From: Pyrinomonadaceae bacterium
GTDB lineage: Bacteria; Acidobacteriota; Blastocatellia; Pyrinomonadales; Pyrinomonadaceae
Assembly: GCA_030838445.1 (NCBI GenBank)
Contig: JAUZFQ010000044.1
Span: forward strand, 1-34,358
Length of the DNA stretch: 34,358 nt
Direction: 5' to 3'
A model generated the notes under the pieces. That model saw nothing but the letters and a program-made list of their open reading frames with translations, searched no databases and was not told the origin of the DNA. Position numbers and translations under genes: made by a program. This document shows positions 1-9,614 of the stretch, in pieces. Numbering within the stretch: position 1 is the first letter of the stretch; every line of letters starts with the position of its first letter.

Positions 1-1201
1 TCTCACTCCTTGAAGAGATTACCGAGTCAACACTCATATCAGTGTGTTGCGGCTCGTATTTGCGGGATGTAGCGCGGTCATAAATTTCTGTAATGATGTT
101 TACATCTACCCACTCAATTACAGGAACGCACACGCCGTCACCGAACCCGGTGAGGGACTGATTAATGCCCCGTTGAATATTGAAGGTGGGAGCGCCCTGT
201 AACCGCGCGTACTCTCGTGGTGTCATCCAGCGCATTTTCACCTCTCCGGCCTGAACCAACACAATGAGTTGCCGGGCGCTTCCGCCGTTTGCCGTTCGCA
301 GGCACCCTGCGATTCCGTCAAAGCGAATCTCAACGCGCGTCGTCCCATTACGGATGCGCCGGAAGCCAGTTCCGATTGACGTTGTGCCGGATTGGCGGAA
401 CTGCTCTATTTCATTGCGATGCGCCTCGCTGGTACGATTGAGATGTTTCTCTACCTCCTCCTTAACCCACCACGTCTGCCGGTCGTCCACGTCTATAAAC
501 GAGGAGATAGTATTTTTAACTTTCGGGAGCGGAGGCAGGCGATGTGCCACCCAGCCCGTGGGCAGCTTGGTAGACTTCATAGCGCCTAAAAGTTTCTTGC
601 TGGTCGCACCGTTCCTACTAGTTATCTCGGAAGCCCACGTGTCGGCGTCGTGCGTTACGGAAGACATGATTTCGGGGAGGGTTCCGACGATGAATAATCG
701 TGGCCGGCTTTGTGGGACGAAATATTTTGCATCAACAATCACTGCGTCGAGGTAATAGCCTAAACCAGCGACAGCCTGACAAGTTTTTTTGAACTCCTCT
801 CCCTCTCTGCTGGAGAGGAGGCCGACCACGTTTTCGAGCAGCACAATCGGCGGCATCAACCCGCGTTTTTCGAGGCGACGCATAACTTTGATAAACCCGA
901 ACAGCGCTCCCGAGTCCGTGCCTGAGAGGCCGCGCATCTGGCCTGCGAGCGAAAGGTCTTTGCAAGGGAAAAACGCGGTAGCCAGCCCGGCACGCTCGCT
1001 AATGTGCTCTAACACGCTGCCGGTATTCCAGATGTCTTCACGATGGAAATACGTCGCGCCGGGGAATTCGTCCAGATACATCTCCTGCTTCTTTTCAGAG
1101 ATGTCATTCGCGTAAAGGCACTCCCAGCCAGAGCGCTGTAAGCCGAGGTTGACAAGCCCGATCCCCGCAAAAAATTCCAGAAATGTTTTCTGAGTGACCA
1201 A
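1..1201 (-). CDS. C5 cytosine-specific DNA methyltransferase (partial, C-terminus beyond window start)
   Basis: Reverse-strand translation from TTG at 1201 (GGGAGG RBS upstream): VTQKTFLEFFAGIGLVNLGLQRSGWE (motif I), SFFPCKDLSLAGQMRGLSG-type PC region, LLENV, VPQSRPRLFIVG (motif VIII), MTPREYARLQGAP, FGDGVCVPVIEW (motif X). Open to position 1; absent from ORF track because it leaves the window. Confidence 0.93.
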   Translation of the reverse strand, partial: MVTQKTFLEFFAGIGLVNLGLQRSGWECLYANDISEKKQEMYLDEFPGATYFHREDIWNTGSVLEHISERAGLATAFFPCKDLSLAGQMRGLSGTDSGALFGFIKVMRRLEKRGLMPPIVLLENVVGLLSSREGEEFKKTCQAVAGLGYYLDAVIVDAKYFVPQSRPRLFIVGTLPEIMSSVTHDADTWASEITSRNGATSKKLLGAMKSTKLPTGWVAHRLPPLPKVKNTISSFIDVDDRQTWWVKEEVEKHLNRTSEAHRNEIEQFRQSGTTSIGTGFRRIRNGTTRVEIRFDGIAGCLRTANGGSARQLIVLVQAGEVKMRWMTPREYARLQGAPTFNIQRGINQSLTGFGDGVCVPVIEWVDVNIITEIYDRATSRKYEPQHTDMSVDSVISSRSE

Positions 1202-1230
1202 TAGGCTCCTCCCAATCAGTGTGAATGGTA

Positions 1231-1259
1231 GTTATATCCCGTGGACTTAAAGACCGCAA
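1231..1259 (-). promoter_or_regulatory. Predicted sigma70-like promoter of the methyltransferase gene
   Basis: Minus strand: TTGCGG (1259-1254), 17-bp spacer, TATAAC (1236-1231), short leader to TTG at 1201. Confidence 0.55.
1243..1255. promoter_or_regulatory. C-box-like palindrome GGACTTAAAGACC
   Basis: GGnCTTnAAGnCC symmetry; one mismatch from the GACTnnnAGTC-type operators of R-M controller proteins; upstream of the XRE regulator. Confidence 0.5.
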
Positions 1260-1278
1260 CCTGTGCATCCTTCGTTCC

Positions 1279-1512
1279 GTGGAGAAGGACTTCAAAATTC
1301 TGTTCGGGCAGCGATTGCGCCAGCTTCGCAAGGAAGTTGGTCTCTCGCAGGAGGCGCTGGCTCATGAATCGGGCTTGGATCGAAGCTACGTCGGCGGCGT
1401 AGAGCGCGGTCAATATAACATCTCGCTTCTGAACATCTGCCAGCTCGCTGTAGCTCTGGGTGTCTCCCCCCATGAGTTGCTCAAGTTTCAAGCCAAAGGC
1501 CAGAAGCAGTAG
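1279..1512 (+). CDS. XRE-family HTH regulator, probable R-M controller (C) protein
   Basis: FGQRLRQLRKEVGLSQEALAHESGLDRSYVGGVERGQYNISLLNICQLAVALGVSPHELLKF; GTG at 1279 preferred over ATG at 1225 because the latter would place the palindrome inside the CDS. Confidence 0.85.
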   Translation: MEKDFKILFGQRLRQLRKEVGLSQEALAHESGLDRSYVGGVERGQYNISLLNICQLAVALGVSPHELLKFQAKGQKQ

Positions 1513-1522
1513 CGCGTTCGTT

Positions 1523-2293
1523 ATGAAAAATAACAGAACCGATCAGGTTTATCGGCACATTCTACGTCAGATTGAGCGAGATCAGACCCAACTAGCAAAC
1601 CTTGCGCCGCAGGTTGATTGGTATGGGAGAGTTTTAGCAACGGCGGAAACGGCCATCCCGCTCATTGTCGCGGCAGCCCAACCCTTGATGCGTCACGTCG
1701 AATCCTCTCTTAACAGCCCTTCCGTGGTGCGAACCATATGGCAGAGGCTCAAGGGCGGGCTGGAGGACAAAGCGTTGGCGGGGGAGATGGACGACGCACT
1801 ACAGCGCGAGCAGCTTCTGCTCTCCGTCATTACAGGCGAAACCGTCTCTAAACTCATCGCAGATTTCCTTTGTGGTCTGTACCCGGACATCGCGCAGAAC
1901 AATCGGAGCACCTATCCTGATTTGTACTTATTAACGACGGACTATTCAGGACTCCCGAAGCGGAAACGCGGTCTCGCCGAGGGGCCAGCTCTCAAAGGCG
2001 GGAAGCCCACGTCAGTGCCCGATGGGATTGAAATAAAGTCGAACCGCGGTCTAAGAATTCGCGTTGACTGTCATCACGACCATCAAGGGTTACATCTAGC
2101 CCTAACATTTGACCAAGAAGGAAGGTGGAGAGCACATGACGTGTATCTAGCCTACCTCTCGAAAGCAAACTACAAACGCGCGGAGAGGAACACAACTGCG
2201 ACGACCGACAAATTCTCGTTCGGTCATGCGCCGTTCATTTCGGCGACAACTGGTCAGATAGAGGTGGGGCTGCTCGAAGAGATAGAGGATTAA
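1523..2293 (+). CDS. Putative Type II restriction endonuclease
   Basis: Directly follows C gene, opposite a C5 methyltransferase; PD-(D/E)XK-like PDLYLL...DGIEIKSN followed by LRIRVDCHHDHQGLHLAL. ATG at 1523. Confidence 0.8.
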   Translation: MKNNRTDQVYRHILRQIERDQTQLANLAPQVDWYGRVLATAETAIPLIVAAAQPLMRHVESSLNSPSVVRTIWQRLKGGLEDKALAGEMDDALQREQLLLSVITGETVSKLIADFLCGLYPDIAQNNRSTYPDLYLLTTDYSGLPKRKRGLAEGPALKGGKPTSVPDGIEIKSNRGLRIRVDCHHDHQGLHLALTFDQEGRWRAHDVYLAYLSKANYKRAERNTTATTDKFSFGHAPFISATTGQIEVGLLEEIED

Positions 2294-2542
2294 TGCGGGC
2301 GTGGAAGAAAGAGCGCTCCTCTCTATTTTTGAAGTGTTTGATACTGAATTTCGAACATTGAAATATAAATGATTAAGGTTGAATAGAAGTCATCGTTCCC
2401 GCCGCATTGACGACACACATGCCCTCGCCGCCCCTTCTCGGCTTTATCTCAATGTTGACCTGCTCAGTGTTGCTGAGGAAGTTCATACCTGCGGGATGTG
2501 GAAGCTAAAACGGCGTGTGCGACATTTCATGTCGCCAATAAG

Positions 2543-3070
2543 TTATCGTGGGGCGAGCGGTTGGAAGGTGTCGCCGTTTTTGAAGGTGAGGGCTTGCTTG
2601 CGGTCGTCCTGTTTGACGTTGACGAGGTTGATCTGATCGTCGTAGAGGTCGAACATGAATTGATTGCGGAGTTGTGCGCCCGCGCAACCGTCGGGCAGGC
2701 TGGCCTCGAAGTAGAGCCACGCGCTGTCGACGCCCGCGTCCATCCCGACCCAGGAGAGTTTTACGTTCTCGCCTTTGGCGTTTTTCAACTGGAAAGTCTC
2801 TTGCAGGTAGGCGACGAGGAGCGGCTCTGACTCCTTCTTTTGGTCGAGCCGCACGGCCTTGCCGCTCCGGCGGCCGAGGACGTTTTCCAGATCGTCCGGG
2901 AACGTCCGCAGGGTGATTTGCAGCGAACGCTCCGGCGCGTTGTAGTCGGCCTCCGTAAAACTCGTGTGGAACTTGTGCGCCGCTGAGGCCAAGGGGACGC
3001 CACCACGCGCCGCCGACAGCCCGAACGCCGCGACGAGCGCGAGACCCAACATGTAACCGGCAAACTTCAT
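2543..3070 (-). CDS. DUF6702-like exported protein
   Basis: Signal-like N-terminus; AHKFHTSFTEADYN...LQITLRTFPDDLENVL; adjacent to an M1 peptidase gene. Confidence 0.75.
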   Translation of the reverse strand: MKFAGYMLGLALVAAFGLSAARGGVPLASAAHKFHTSFTEADYNAPERSLQITLRTFPDDLENVLGRRSGKAVRLDQKKESEPLLVAYLQETFQLKNAKGENVKLSWVGMDAGVDSAWLYFEASLPDGCAGAQLRNQFMFDLYDDQINLVNVKQDDRKQALTFKNGDTFQPLAPR

Positions 3071-3076
3071 AAGACT

Positions 3077-3173
3077 GTCAGTTGTTCTTTGTCCGTGGTC
3101 AGTTGTTCAAGACCATCTTTAGCAACTCGCGTGGCGAGCACACGCAACTGACAACTGACCACGGACAAAGAAC
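3077..3173. repeat. Heptad-periodic inverted-repeat element, copy 1
   Basis: GTCAGTT GTTCTTT GTCCGTG GTCAGTT then 48-nt core (3105-3152); perfect 23-bp arms 3084-3106 / 3151-3173. Confidence 0.9.
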
Positions 3174-3189
3174 GCCTTCCCTTCATCCC

Positions 3190-5553
3190 TTAATTCGTCG
3201 GCGTCGGCTGCGGCGCGGGCGTCTGTTTGCGTTCGAGCAGTTGCATGGGGTTGGGCTGCGCCTGCTGGTCTTTGAAGAGTTGGAAGCGCGACTTGACGGG
3301 GCGGCGCGGGAAGCTGTTGTTCGCCATGTCCACGTCGGCCGTCTCAAGGCGCGGGTCGAGCGAGATGGCGCGAATCTCTTTCGACGTCGTGATCAGCTTC
3401 GAGACTTCCGTGTTGTTGTAACGCCAGATTTCGGCGGGGATGCGCATCAACTCGTGCGTGCCGTCGGCGTATTCGATGTCGAAGATGACGGGGCTGACGA
3501 GGCCGCCGATGTTCTTCAAATCAACGACGTAGAAATTGAGTCCGGTCTGGAGCAGTTCGCGCTCGCGCGGCGTGAGCGTTTGCAGGATTCGCTGGTACTG
3601 CTCGCGGTCGCGTTCGGTGACGACGAGTTCGTCGTAGGTGTTGTAGAAATCGCGCAAGCTCGGAAACTCGTCCACGCGTTTCGGCAGAGCCTTGTTGCGT
3701 TCTTGCGAGAGCGTCTGCGGCTGCTCGCCGCGCTCCTTCATGCGCGCGGCCTTGTCGAGTTCGGGGTTGCCCGTGAGAGGCTGGAAGAGGCGCACGCGCT
3801 CGATGGAGATGTCAACGTGGTCGGTGGTGTAGAACCAGCCGCGCCAGAACCAGTCGAGGTCAACGCCGGAAGCGTCCTCCATCGTGCGGAAGAAGTCTGC
3901 GGGCATCGGCCGTTTGAACTTCCAACGCTGCGAGTATTGCTTGAAGGCGAAGTCGAACAACTCGCGCCCCAGCACGGTTTCGCGCAGGACGTTCAGAGCG
4001 GTCGCGGGTTTGCCGTAGGCGTTGTTGCCGAACTGCAAGACCGACTCGGAGTTCGTCATGATCGGCACTTGATTCTGGCTCGCCATGTACTCGCGTATGT
4101 TCTGCGGCTCGCCGCGCCACGAGGGATAGTTCTCCTCCCACTCCTGTTCGGCCAGATATTGCAGGAACGAGTTCAGCCCCTCGTCCATCCACGTCCACTG
4201 GCGTTCGTCCGAGTTGACGACCATCGGGAAATAGTTGTGGCCGACTTCGTGGATAACGACGGAGATGAGGCCGTACTTCGTGCCCGCCGAGTAAGTCCCG
4301 TCTTCCTGCGGGCGCGGGCCGTTGAAGCAGATCATCGGGTATTCCATGCCGCCGACGGGGCCGTTGATTGACTGCGCGATGGGGTACGGGTAGGTGAACG
4401 AGTAACGCGAATAGACGTTCAAGGTGTGGATGATCGAGTGCGTCGAATACTTCGACCAGAGCGGCTCGCCCTCCTTCGGGTAGAACGACATCGCCATCAC
4501 GCGGTTGCCCTCGACGTTGTGCCCCTGCGCGTCCCAGATGAACTTGCGCGACGAGGCGAAGGCGAAATCGCGCACGTTGTCGGCGTTGAAGATCCAAGTC
4601 TTCTTGCCCGTCGGCTTGTGCGACTCGTTGGCCAGAGCCTCGGCGGGCGTGACGATGAACATCGGCTCTTTAGCCGTGCGCGCCTGTTCGAGGCGGGTGC
4701 GCTGCGCGGCCGTCAGGACGGCGTTCGGGTTTTGCAAGACGCCCGTCGAAGAGACGACGTGATCGTCGGGCACGGTAATGGAGACGCGATAGTTGCCGAA
4801 CTCCAAAGTGAACTCGCCGGAGCCTAAGAACTGTTTGTGCTGCCAGCCGGAGACGTCGTTGTAGGCGGCCATGCGCGGAAACCACTGCGCGATCTCGTAG
4901 AGGTAGTTGTTGTCTTTGGGGAAGAACTCGTAGCCGCTGCGCCCGTTGATCTTCCGCTGGTTGGTGATGTTGTAGTTCCAATCCACGGAGAACGTCACGC
5001 TCGCCCCCGGCGCGAGCGGCTGCGGCAGATCAACGCGCATCATCGTCTTGACGATGGTGTGTTTGAGCGGCGCGCCCTTCGCGTCGCGCACGGCCGTGAT
5101 GCGATAGCCGCCCTCGAACTCGCGCGCGTGGAGCAAGTTTTCGATCTGCCCCAAGGGCACACGCTCGAAGCCGCCGGTGGTCTGCGTCAGGCGCGCGTCG
5201 GAATCCTGCCGGAAGATGTTCTGGTCGAGTTGGAGCCAGACGTAGGCGAGCGTGTCGGGCGACTGGTTGTGATAGGTGATGGTCTCGGAGGCGGTGATGC
5301 GCTGGTTCACGTCGTCGAGTTCGACGTTGATCTGGTAGTCGGCGCGCTGCTGCCAGTAGGCGCGGCCGGGCGCGCCCGAAGCCGCGCGCTGCTCGTTCGG
5401 CGTCGGCAGAATTTCCTCAAGCTGCCTGAACTTGTCACTCGGACTCGTCTTCGACTGCGCGAGCGACGCGGCGGGCGCGAAGGCGAGACACAGCAGGGCG
5501 AGCACAACGGGGCGCATAATTTTCGTCAACATACTTGAGAGCATCCTTTTCAC
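3190..5553 (-). CDS. M1-family-like zinc metallopeptidase, secreted
   Basis: 787 aa, signal peptide; VIHEVGHNYFPMVVNSDERQWTWMDEGLNSFLQ (HEXXH...E), GGMEYP motif. Confidence 0.9.
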   Translation of the reverse strand: MKRMLSSMLTKIMRPVVLALLCLAFAPAASLAQSKTSPSDKFRQLEEILPTPNEQRAASGAPGRAYWQQRADYQINVELDDVNQRITASETITYHNQSPDTLAYVWLQLDQNIFRQDSDARLTQTTGGFERVPLGQIENLLHAREFEGGYRITAVRDAKGAPLKHTIVKTMMRVDLPQPLAPGASVTFSVDWNYNITNQRKINGRSGYEFFPKDNNYLYEIAQWFPRMAAYNDVSGWQHKQFLGSGEFTLEFGNYRVSITVPDDHVVSSTGVLQNPNAVLTAAQRTRLEQARTAKEPMFIVTPAEALANESHKPTGKKTWIFNADNVRDFAFASSRKFIWDAQGHNVEGNRVMAMSFYPKEGEPLWSKYSTHSIIHTLNVYSRYSFTYPYPIAQSINGPVGGMEYPMICFNGPRPQEDGTYSAGTKYGLISVVIHEVGHNYFPMVVNSDERQWTWMDEGLNSFLQYLAEQEWEENYPSWRGEPQNIREYMASQNQVPIMTNSESVLQFGNNAYGKPATALNVLRETVLGRELFDFAFKQYSQRWKFKRPMPADFFRTMEDASGVDLDWFWRGWFYTTDHVDISIERVRLFQPLTGNPELDKAARMKERGEQPQTLSQERNKALPKRVDEFPSLRDFYNTYDELVVTERDREQYQRILQTLTPRERELLQTGLNFYVVDLKNIGGLVSPVIFDIEYADGTHELMRIPAEIWRYNNTEVSKLITTSKEIRAISLDPRLETADVDMANNSFPRRPVKSRFQLFKDQQAQPNPMQLLERKQTPAPQPTPTN

Positions 5554-5782
5554 CTGAGAGACTTGAAAACGTGTCGGCCACGTGAACGTGAGAGAACGTC
5601 AGGGGCAGCGCAAAGGAGAGGAACAACGCTGCGCTTCCGGTAACTTGACGTAGGGTGACGAACTCGGCCGATTGTATATATACGCACCGCGGAAGGCAAA
5701 AGTTAAAGGGCGCGCCAGCGCGAAGTGTGCGCGAAGTGCGCGCGTATTTCGCTTCCATAATTTCGGATTCGGCGCGGCGCTC

Positions 5783-7042
5783 TCAACGCTTCTTCGGCGG
5801 TCGCTTCGGGCGCGGGAGTCGCGCCTTTGTCGTGCCTTCCGCGCGGGCACGCGGCGGCGCGGGCGGGCGCGCGAAGTAGCCGTTGCGGTAAGTGAGTTTC
5901 AACTTCTGCTTGCGCAGTTCGGGGTTGAGCAGATCGATCCTGATCTGGCGAAACGTGTTGTCGCGCGCCTTGTTGGTGGGCGAGTAGGAGATGAGATATT
6001 GCGTGCGCAACTCCTGTTGGATTTGCGCGAAGGCGGCGTTGAGTTCCGCCTCGTCTTCGGGGAAGAAGGCGCGCCCACCGGTCGGCTCGGAAACTTTCCG
6101 CAGCGCGTTCTTGTCGAAACGACACTGGTCGCAGAACGACTCGAAGCCGATGGAATAGATGACCGTGTTGTTCTGGATCGCCGCCTCGACCGCCGCCTCC
6201 TTCCGCAAGCGACTGCTCGTGTCGTCGCCGTCCGACAAGAGGATGATCGCGCGTCGCGCGCGCGACGAAGTTTGCGGCATCAACTCGTTTGCCGTCGCCC
6301 AGATCGCGTCCCAGATGGCGGTCGAACCCGGCAGCCCGATCTCTTCGAGGTGCGCGGGCACAACCTCCGCCTTCTCGGCCTGCTCCCACTCCTGGATCGC
6401 GTCCTTGCCCGCCCCCAACACGATCTCCACGCGCTCGACCGCGCCCTGAAGCGATGCCTTGTCCGCCGTGAAATCCTGTTCGACGGTGGCCGTGCCCGTG
6501 AACGACAGGACGGCCGCATTGTCGTCGCGCTGGCGCAAAATTGATTCCATGAAATCGCGCGCGGCCTTTTTCTCGCCGGGCAGCGTCACGTCCTGCGACT
6601 CGCTGACATCAATCAGGATCGCGAGCGACAGCGGCAGCGACGTTTCGCGCTCGAAGGTGGCGACCGTCTGCGCCTCGTTGTTCTCGTAGATGCGCACGTC
6701 CTCCTGCCGGAGCGTCGTGATGAAGCGGCGATTCTTGTCCACGGCGTTGAACAGCACGTTGACGAGATTCGTTTCGACTTGCTCGACCTCATCGTCGTCG
6801 CCCGCGTCGGCGGAGACGGCGGCCGGTGTCAGCGTTTGCGTCGGCGTTTGCGGCGGCGGCGTTTGAGTCGCAGTTGGGGTTTCAGTGGGCGACGGCGTTT
6901 GAGTGGGCGACGGCTGCGGTTGCTGCGGTTGCGTGGGCGTGGGCGTTTGCGCGTGCGCGCCGGGGTTGAGAGCGTGAGACGCGAGGAGGAGAAGGAGCGT
7001 CGCGGAGAGGACGATGGCGGTGGTCTGTGCGAAGTATCTCAT
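5783..7042 (-). CDS. VWA-domain protein (VWFA-related acidobacterial type)
   Basis: NLVNVLFNAVDKNRRFITTLRQEDVRIYENNEAQTVATFERETSLPLSLAILIDVSES; P/T/Q-rich segment after signal peptide. Confidence 0.85.
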   Translation of the reverse strand: MRYFAQTTAIVLSATLLLLLASHALNPGAHAQTPTPTQPQQPQPSPTQTPSPTETPTATQTPPPQTPTQTLTPAAVSADAGDDDEVEQVETNLVNVLFNAVDKNRRFITTLRQEDVRIYENNEAQTVATFERETSLPLSLAILIDVSESQDVTLPGEKKAARDFMESILRQRDDNAAVLSFTGTATVEQDFTADKASLQGAVERVEIVLGAGKDAIQEWEQAEKAEVVPAHLEEIGLPGSTAIWDAIWATANELMPQTSSRARRAIILLSDGDDTSSRLRKEAAVEAAIQNNTVIYSIGFESFCDQCRFDKNALRKVSEPTGGRAFFPEDEAELNAAFAQIQQELRTQYLISYSPTNKARDNTFRQIRIDLLNPELRKQKLKLTYRNGYFARPPAPPRARAEGTTKARLPRPKRPPKKR

Positions 7043-7232
7043 GCGGTGCTTGATTGTCTCCCTCTCGAAAACTTTCCGCGAACAGACGGCCGCGCCTGCT
7101 GTTACTACTGCTGCTGCGGTCGTGCCCGTCCTGCGATTGTGACAACGGGCGTGGTCGCGCTTTTTAACTGTGGGGAGTAAGTGCTGCGTATTTTAACCCG
7201 CGGAGGGCGCGTGCGCCGAATCGGCCGCGCAC

Positions 7233-7267
7233 AAAAAGCGGCGCGGACAGTTGCCTGTCCGCGCCGC
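7233..7267 (-). terminator. Rho-independent terminator (minus strand)
   Basis: Perfect stem GCGGCGCGGACAG / TTGC / CTGTCCGCGCCGC (7238-7267) with A5 at 7233-7237, i.e. U-run on the minus transcript. Confidence 0.85.
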
Positions 7268-7312
7268 CGTCCCCCTTGATCGTAACCCCTTGTTCCCGCT
7301 TGTTCCCGCTTG

Positions 7313-7606
7313 CTACTGCTTGTTGCTCTTGTCCACCACTGATTTCAGAGCCTGGAACGTGGGCGGCCAGAGGCCGACGAAAATCCCCGCCTGCTTGTTC
7401 CCGCTGAAGAACAGTGCGAGCGACGCGCCGATGGAGCCGATGGTCAAAATATGAAACAGGCTGATGCCCGTTGACTCGACGGTCGTGTTATCAATCGTCT
7501 TCAACATCACTTCGGCCTTGTCCGTCTTGGTGGGCTGTCCGCCCGTGCCCGTGTTGCCGCCGAGAATATCCGTGCCCGTGGCTTTACCTAATCCTTGTGC
7601 TGACAT
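7313..7606 (-). CDS. Small hypothetical membrane protein
   Basis: 97 aa, hydrophobic segment FHILTIGSIGASLALFFSG; terminator follows. Confidence 0.65.
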   Translation of the reverse strand: MSAQGLGKATGTDILGGNTGTGGQPTKTDKAEVMLKTIDNTTVESTGISLFHILTIGSIGASLALFFSGNKQAGIFVGLWPPTFQALKSVVDKSNKQ

Positions 7607-7607
7607 A

Positions 7608-7805
7608 TTACTCTAATCCCCTTTCGCTATCTGTGTTGTCGTCAGGAACGCGCCCCTTGAGGGCGGCGATGCCGAAAAGCAGCGCGAGAGACGCCCCTGC
7701 GATGAAGAAGCCCGCGAGCGGGCGTCGTCGCTTCGCTGGCGTGGCCGCCTCCGCTTGAGTCGCGGGCGCGCCCGCCGGTCTCTGTTCCGCGTCCTGCCGA
7801 GTCAT
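7608..7805 (-). CDS. Small hypothetical membrane protein
   Basis: MTRQDAEQRPAGAPAT...RRRPLAGFFIAGASLALLFGIAALKGR; RBS AGAGGG before ATG at 7805. Confidence 0.6.
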   Translation of the reverse strand: MTRQDAEQRPAGAPATQAEAATPAKRRRPLAGFFIAGASLALLFGIAALKGRVPDDNTDSERGLE

Positions 7806-7910
7806 GATTCCCTCTTGTGCCGCCAACCGAATTAAGAGTTATACACACAGTTCGTCGCGCGGTTGTCTGCAAAATCGTGCAATTGTGTGCGAGGCGCGCT
7901 TTTACTTTGA

Positions 7911-9380
<1,470 letters not shown>

Positions 9381-9388
9381 GCCACGCC

Positions 9389-9562
9389 ATGTTTCAAAGA
9401 AGACACGTCTGGTTGCTCGCGGTCGTCTCAATCGCCGCCGCGTATCTCTCCTACCGCGAGCTTTCCGCGCGCGGCGGTTTTGTGAGCGGCCTCATGATCG
9501 GGGTGCTGCTCTGTAGCTTAGCCATCGCGTGGCTGGAGATGTTCAAAGTGCGGAAGCCTTGA
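9389..9562 (+). CDS. Small membrane protein (57 aa) between eno and gpmI
   Basis: MFQRRHVWLLAVVSIAAAYLSYRELSARGGFVSGLMIGVLLCSLAIAWLEMFKVRKP; two hydrophobic segments; below ORF-track cutoff. Confidence 0.6.
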   Translation: MFQRRHVWLLAVVSIAAAYLSYRELSARGGFVSGLMIGVLLCSLAIAWLEMFKVRKP

Positions 9563-9614
9563 AGCCGCGCGCGTCCGGTTCGATTGTTCGTTCGAGTTTT
9601 AATCCGGGGAGAAA

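Noticed and set aside
264-755. 163-aa plus-strand ORF at left edge
   Set aside because: Antisense to the C5 methyltransferase reading frame.
2379-2830. Plus-strand ORFs 2379-2636 and 2498-2830
   Set aside because: Mostly antisense to the DUF6702-like gene; no domain or RBS support.
3082-4371. 429-aa plus-strand ORF
   Set aside because: Antisense to the well-supported M1 peptidase; composition typical of shadow ORFs in high-GC DNA.
5655-5760. TATATATAC and repeated GCGCGAAGTG words upstream of the M1 peptidase
   Set aside because: Short and GC-skewed; not distinguishable from background without statistics.
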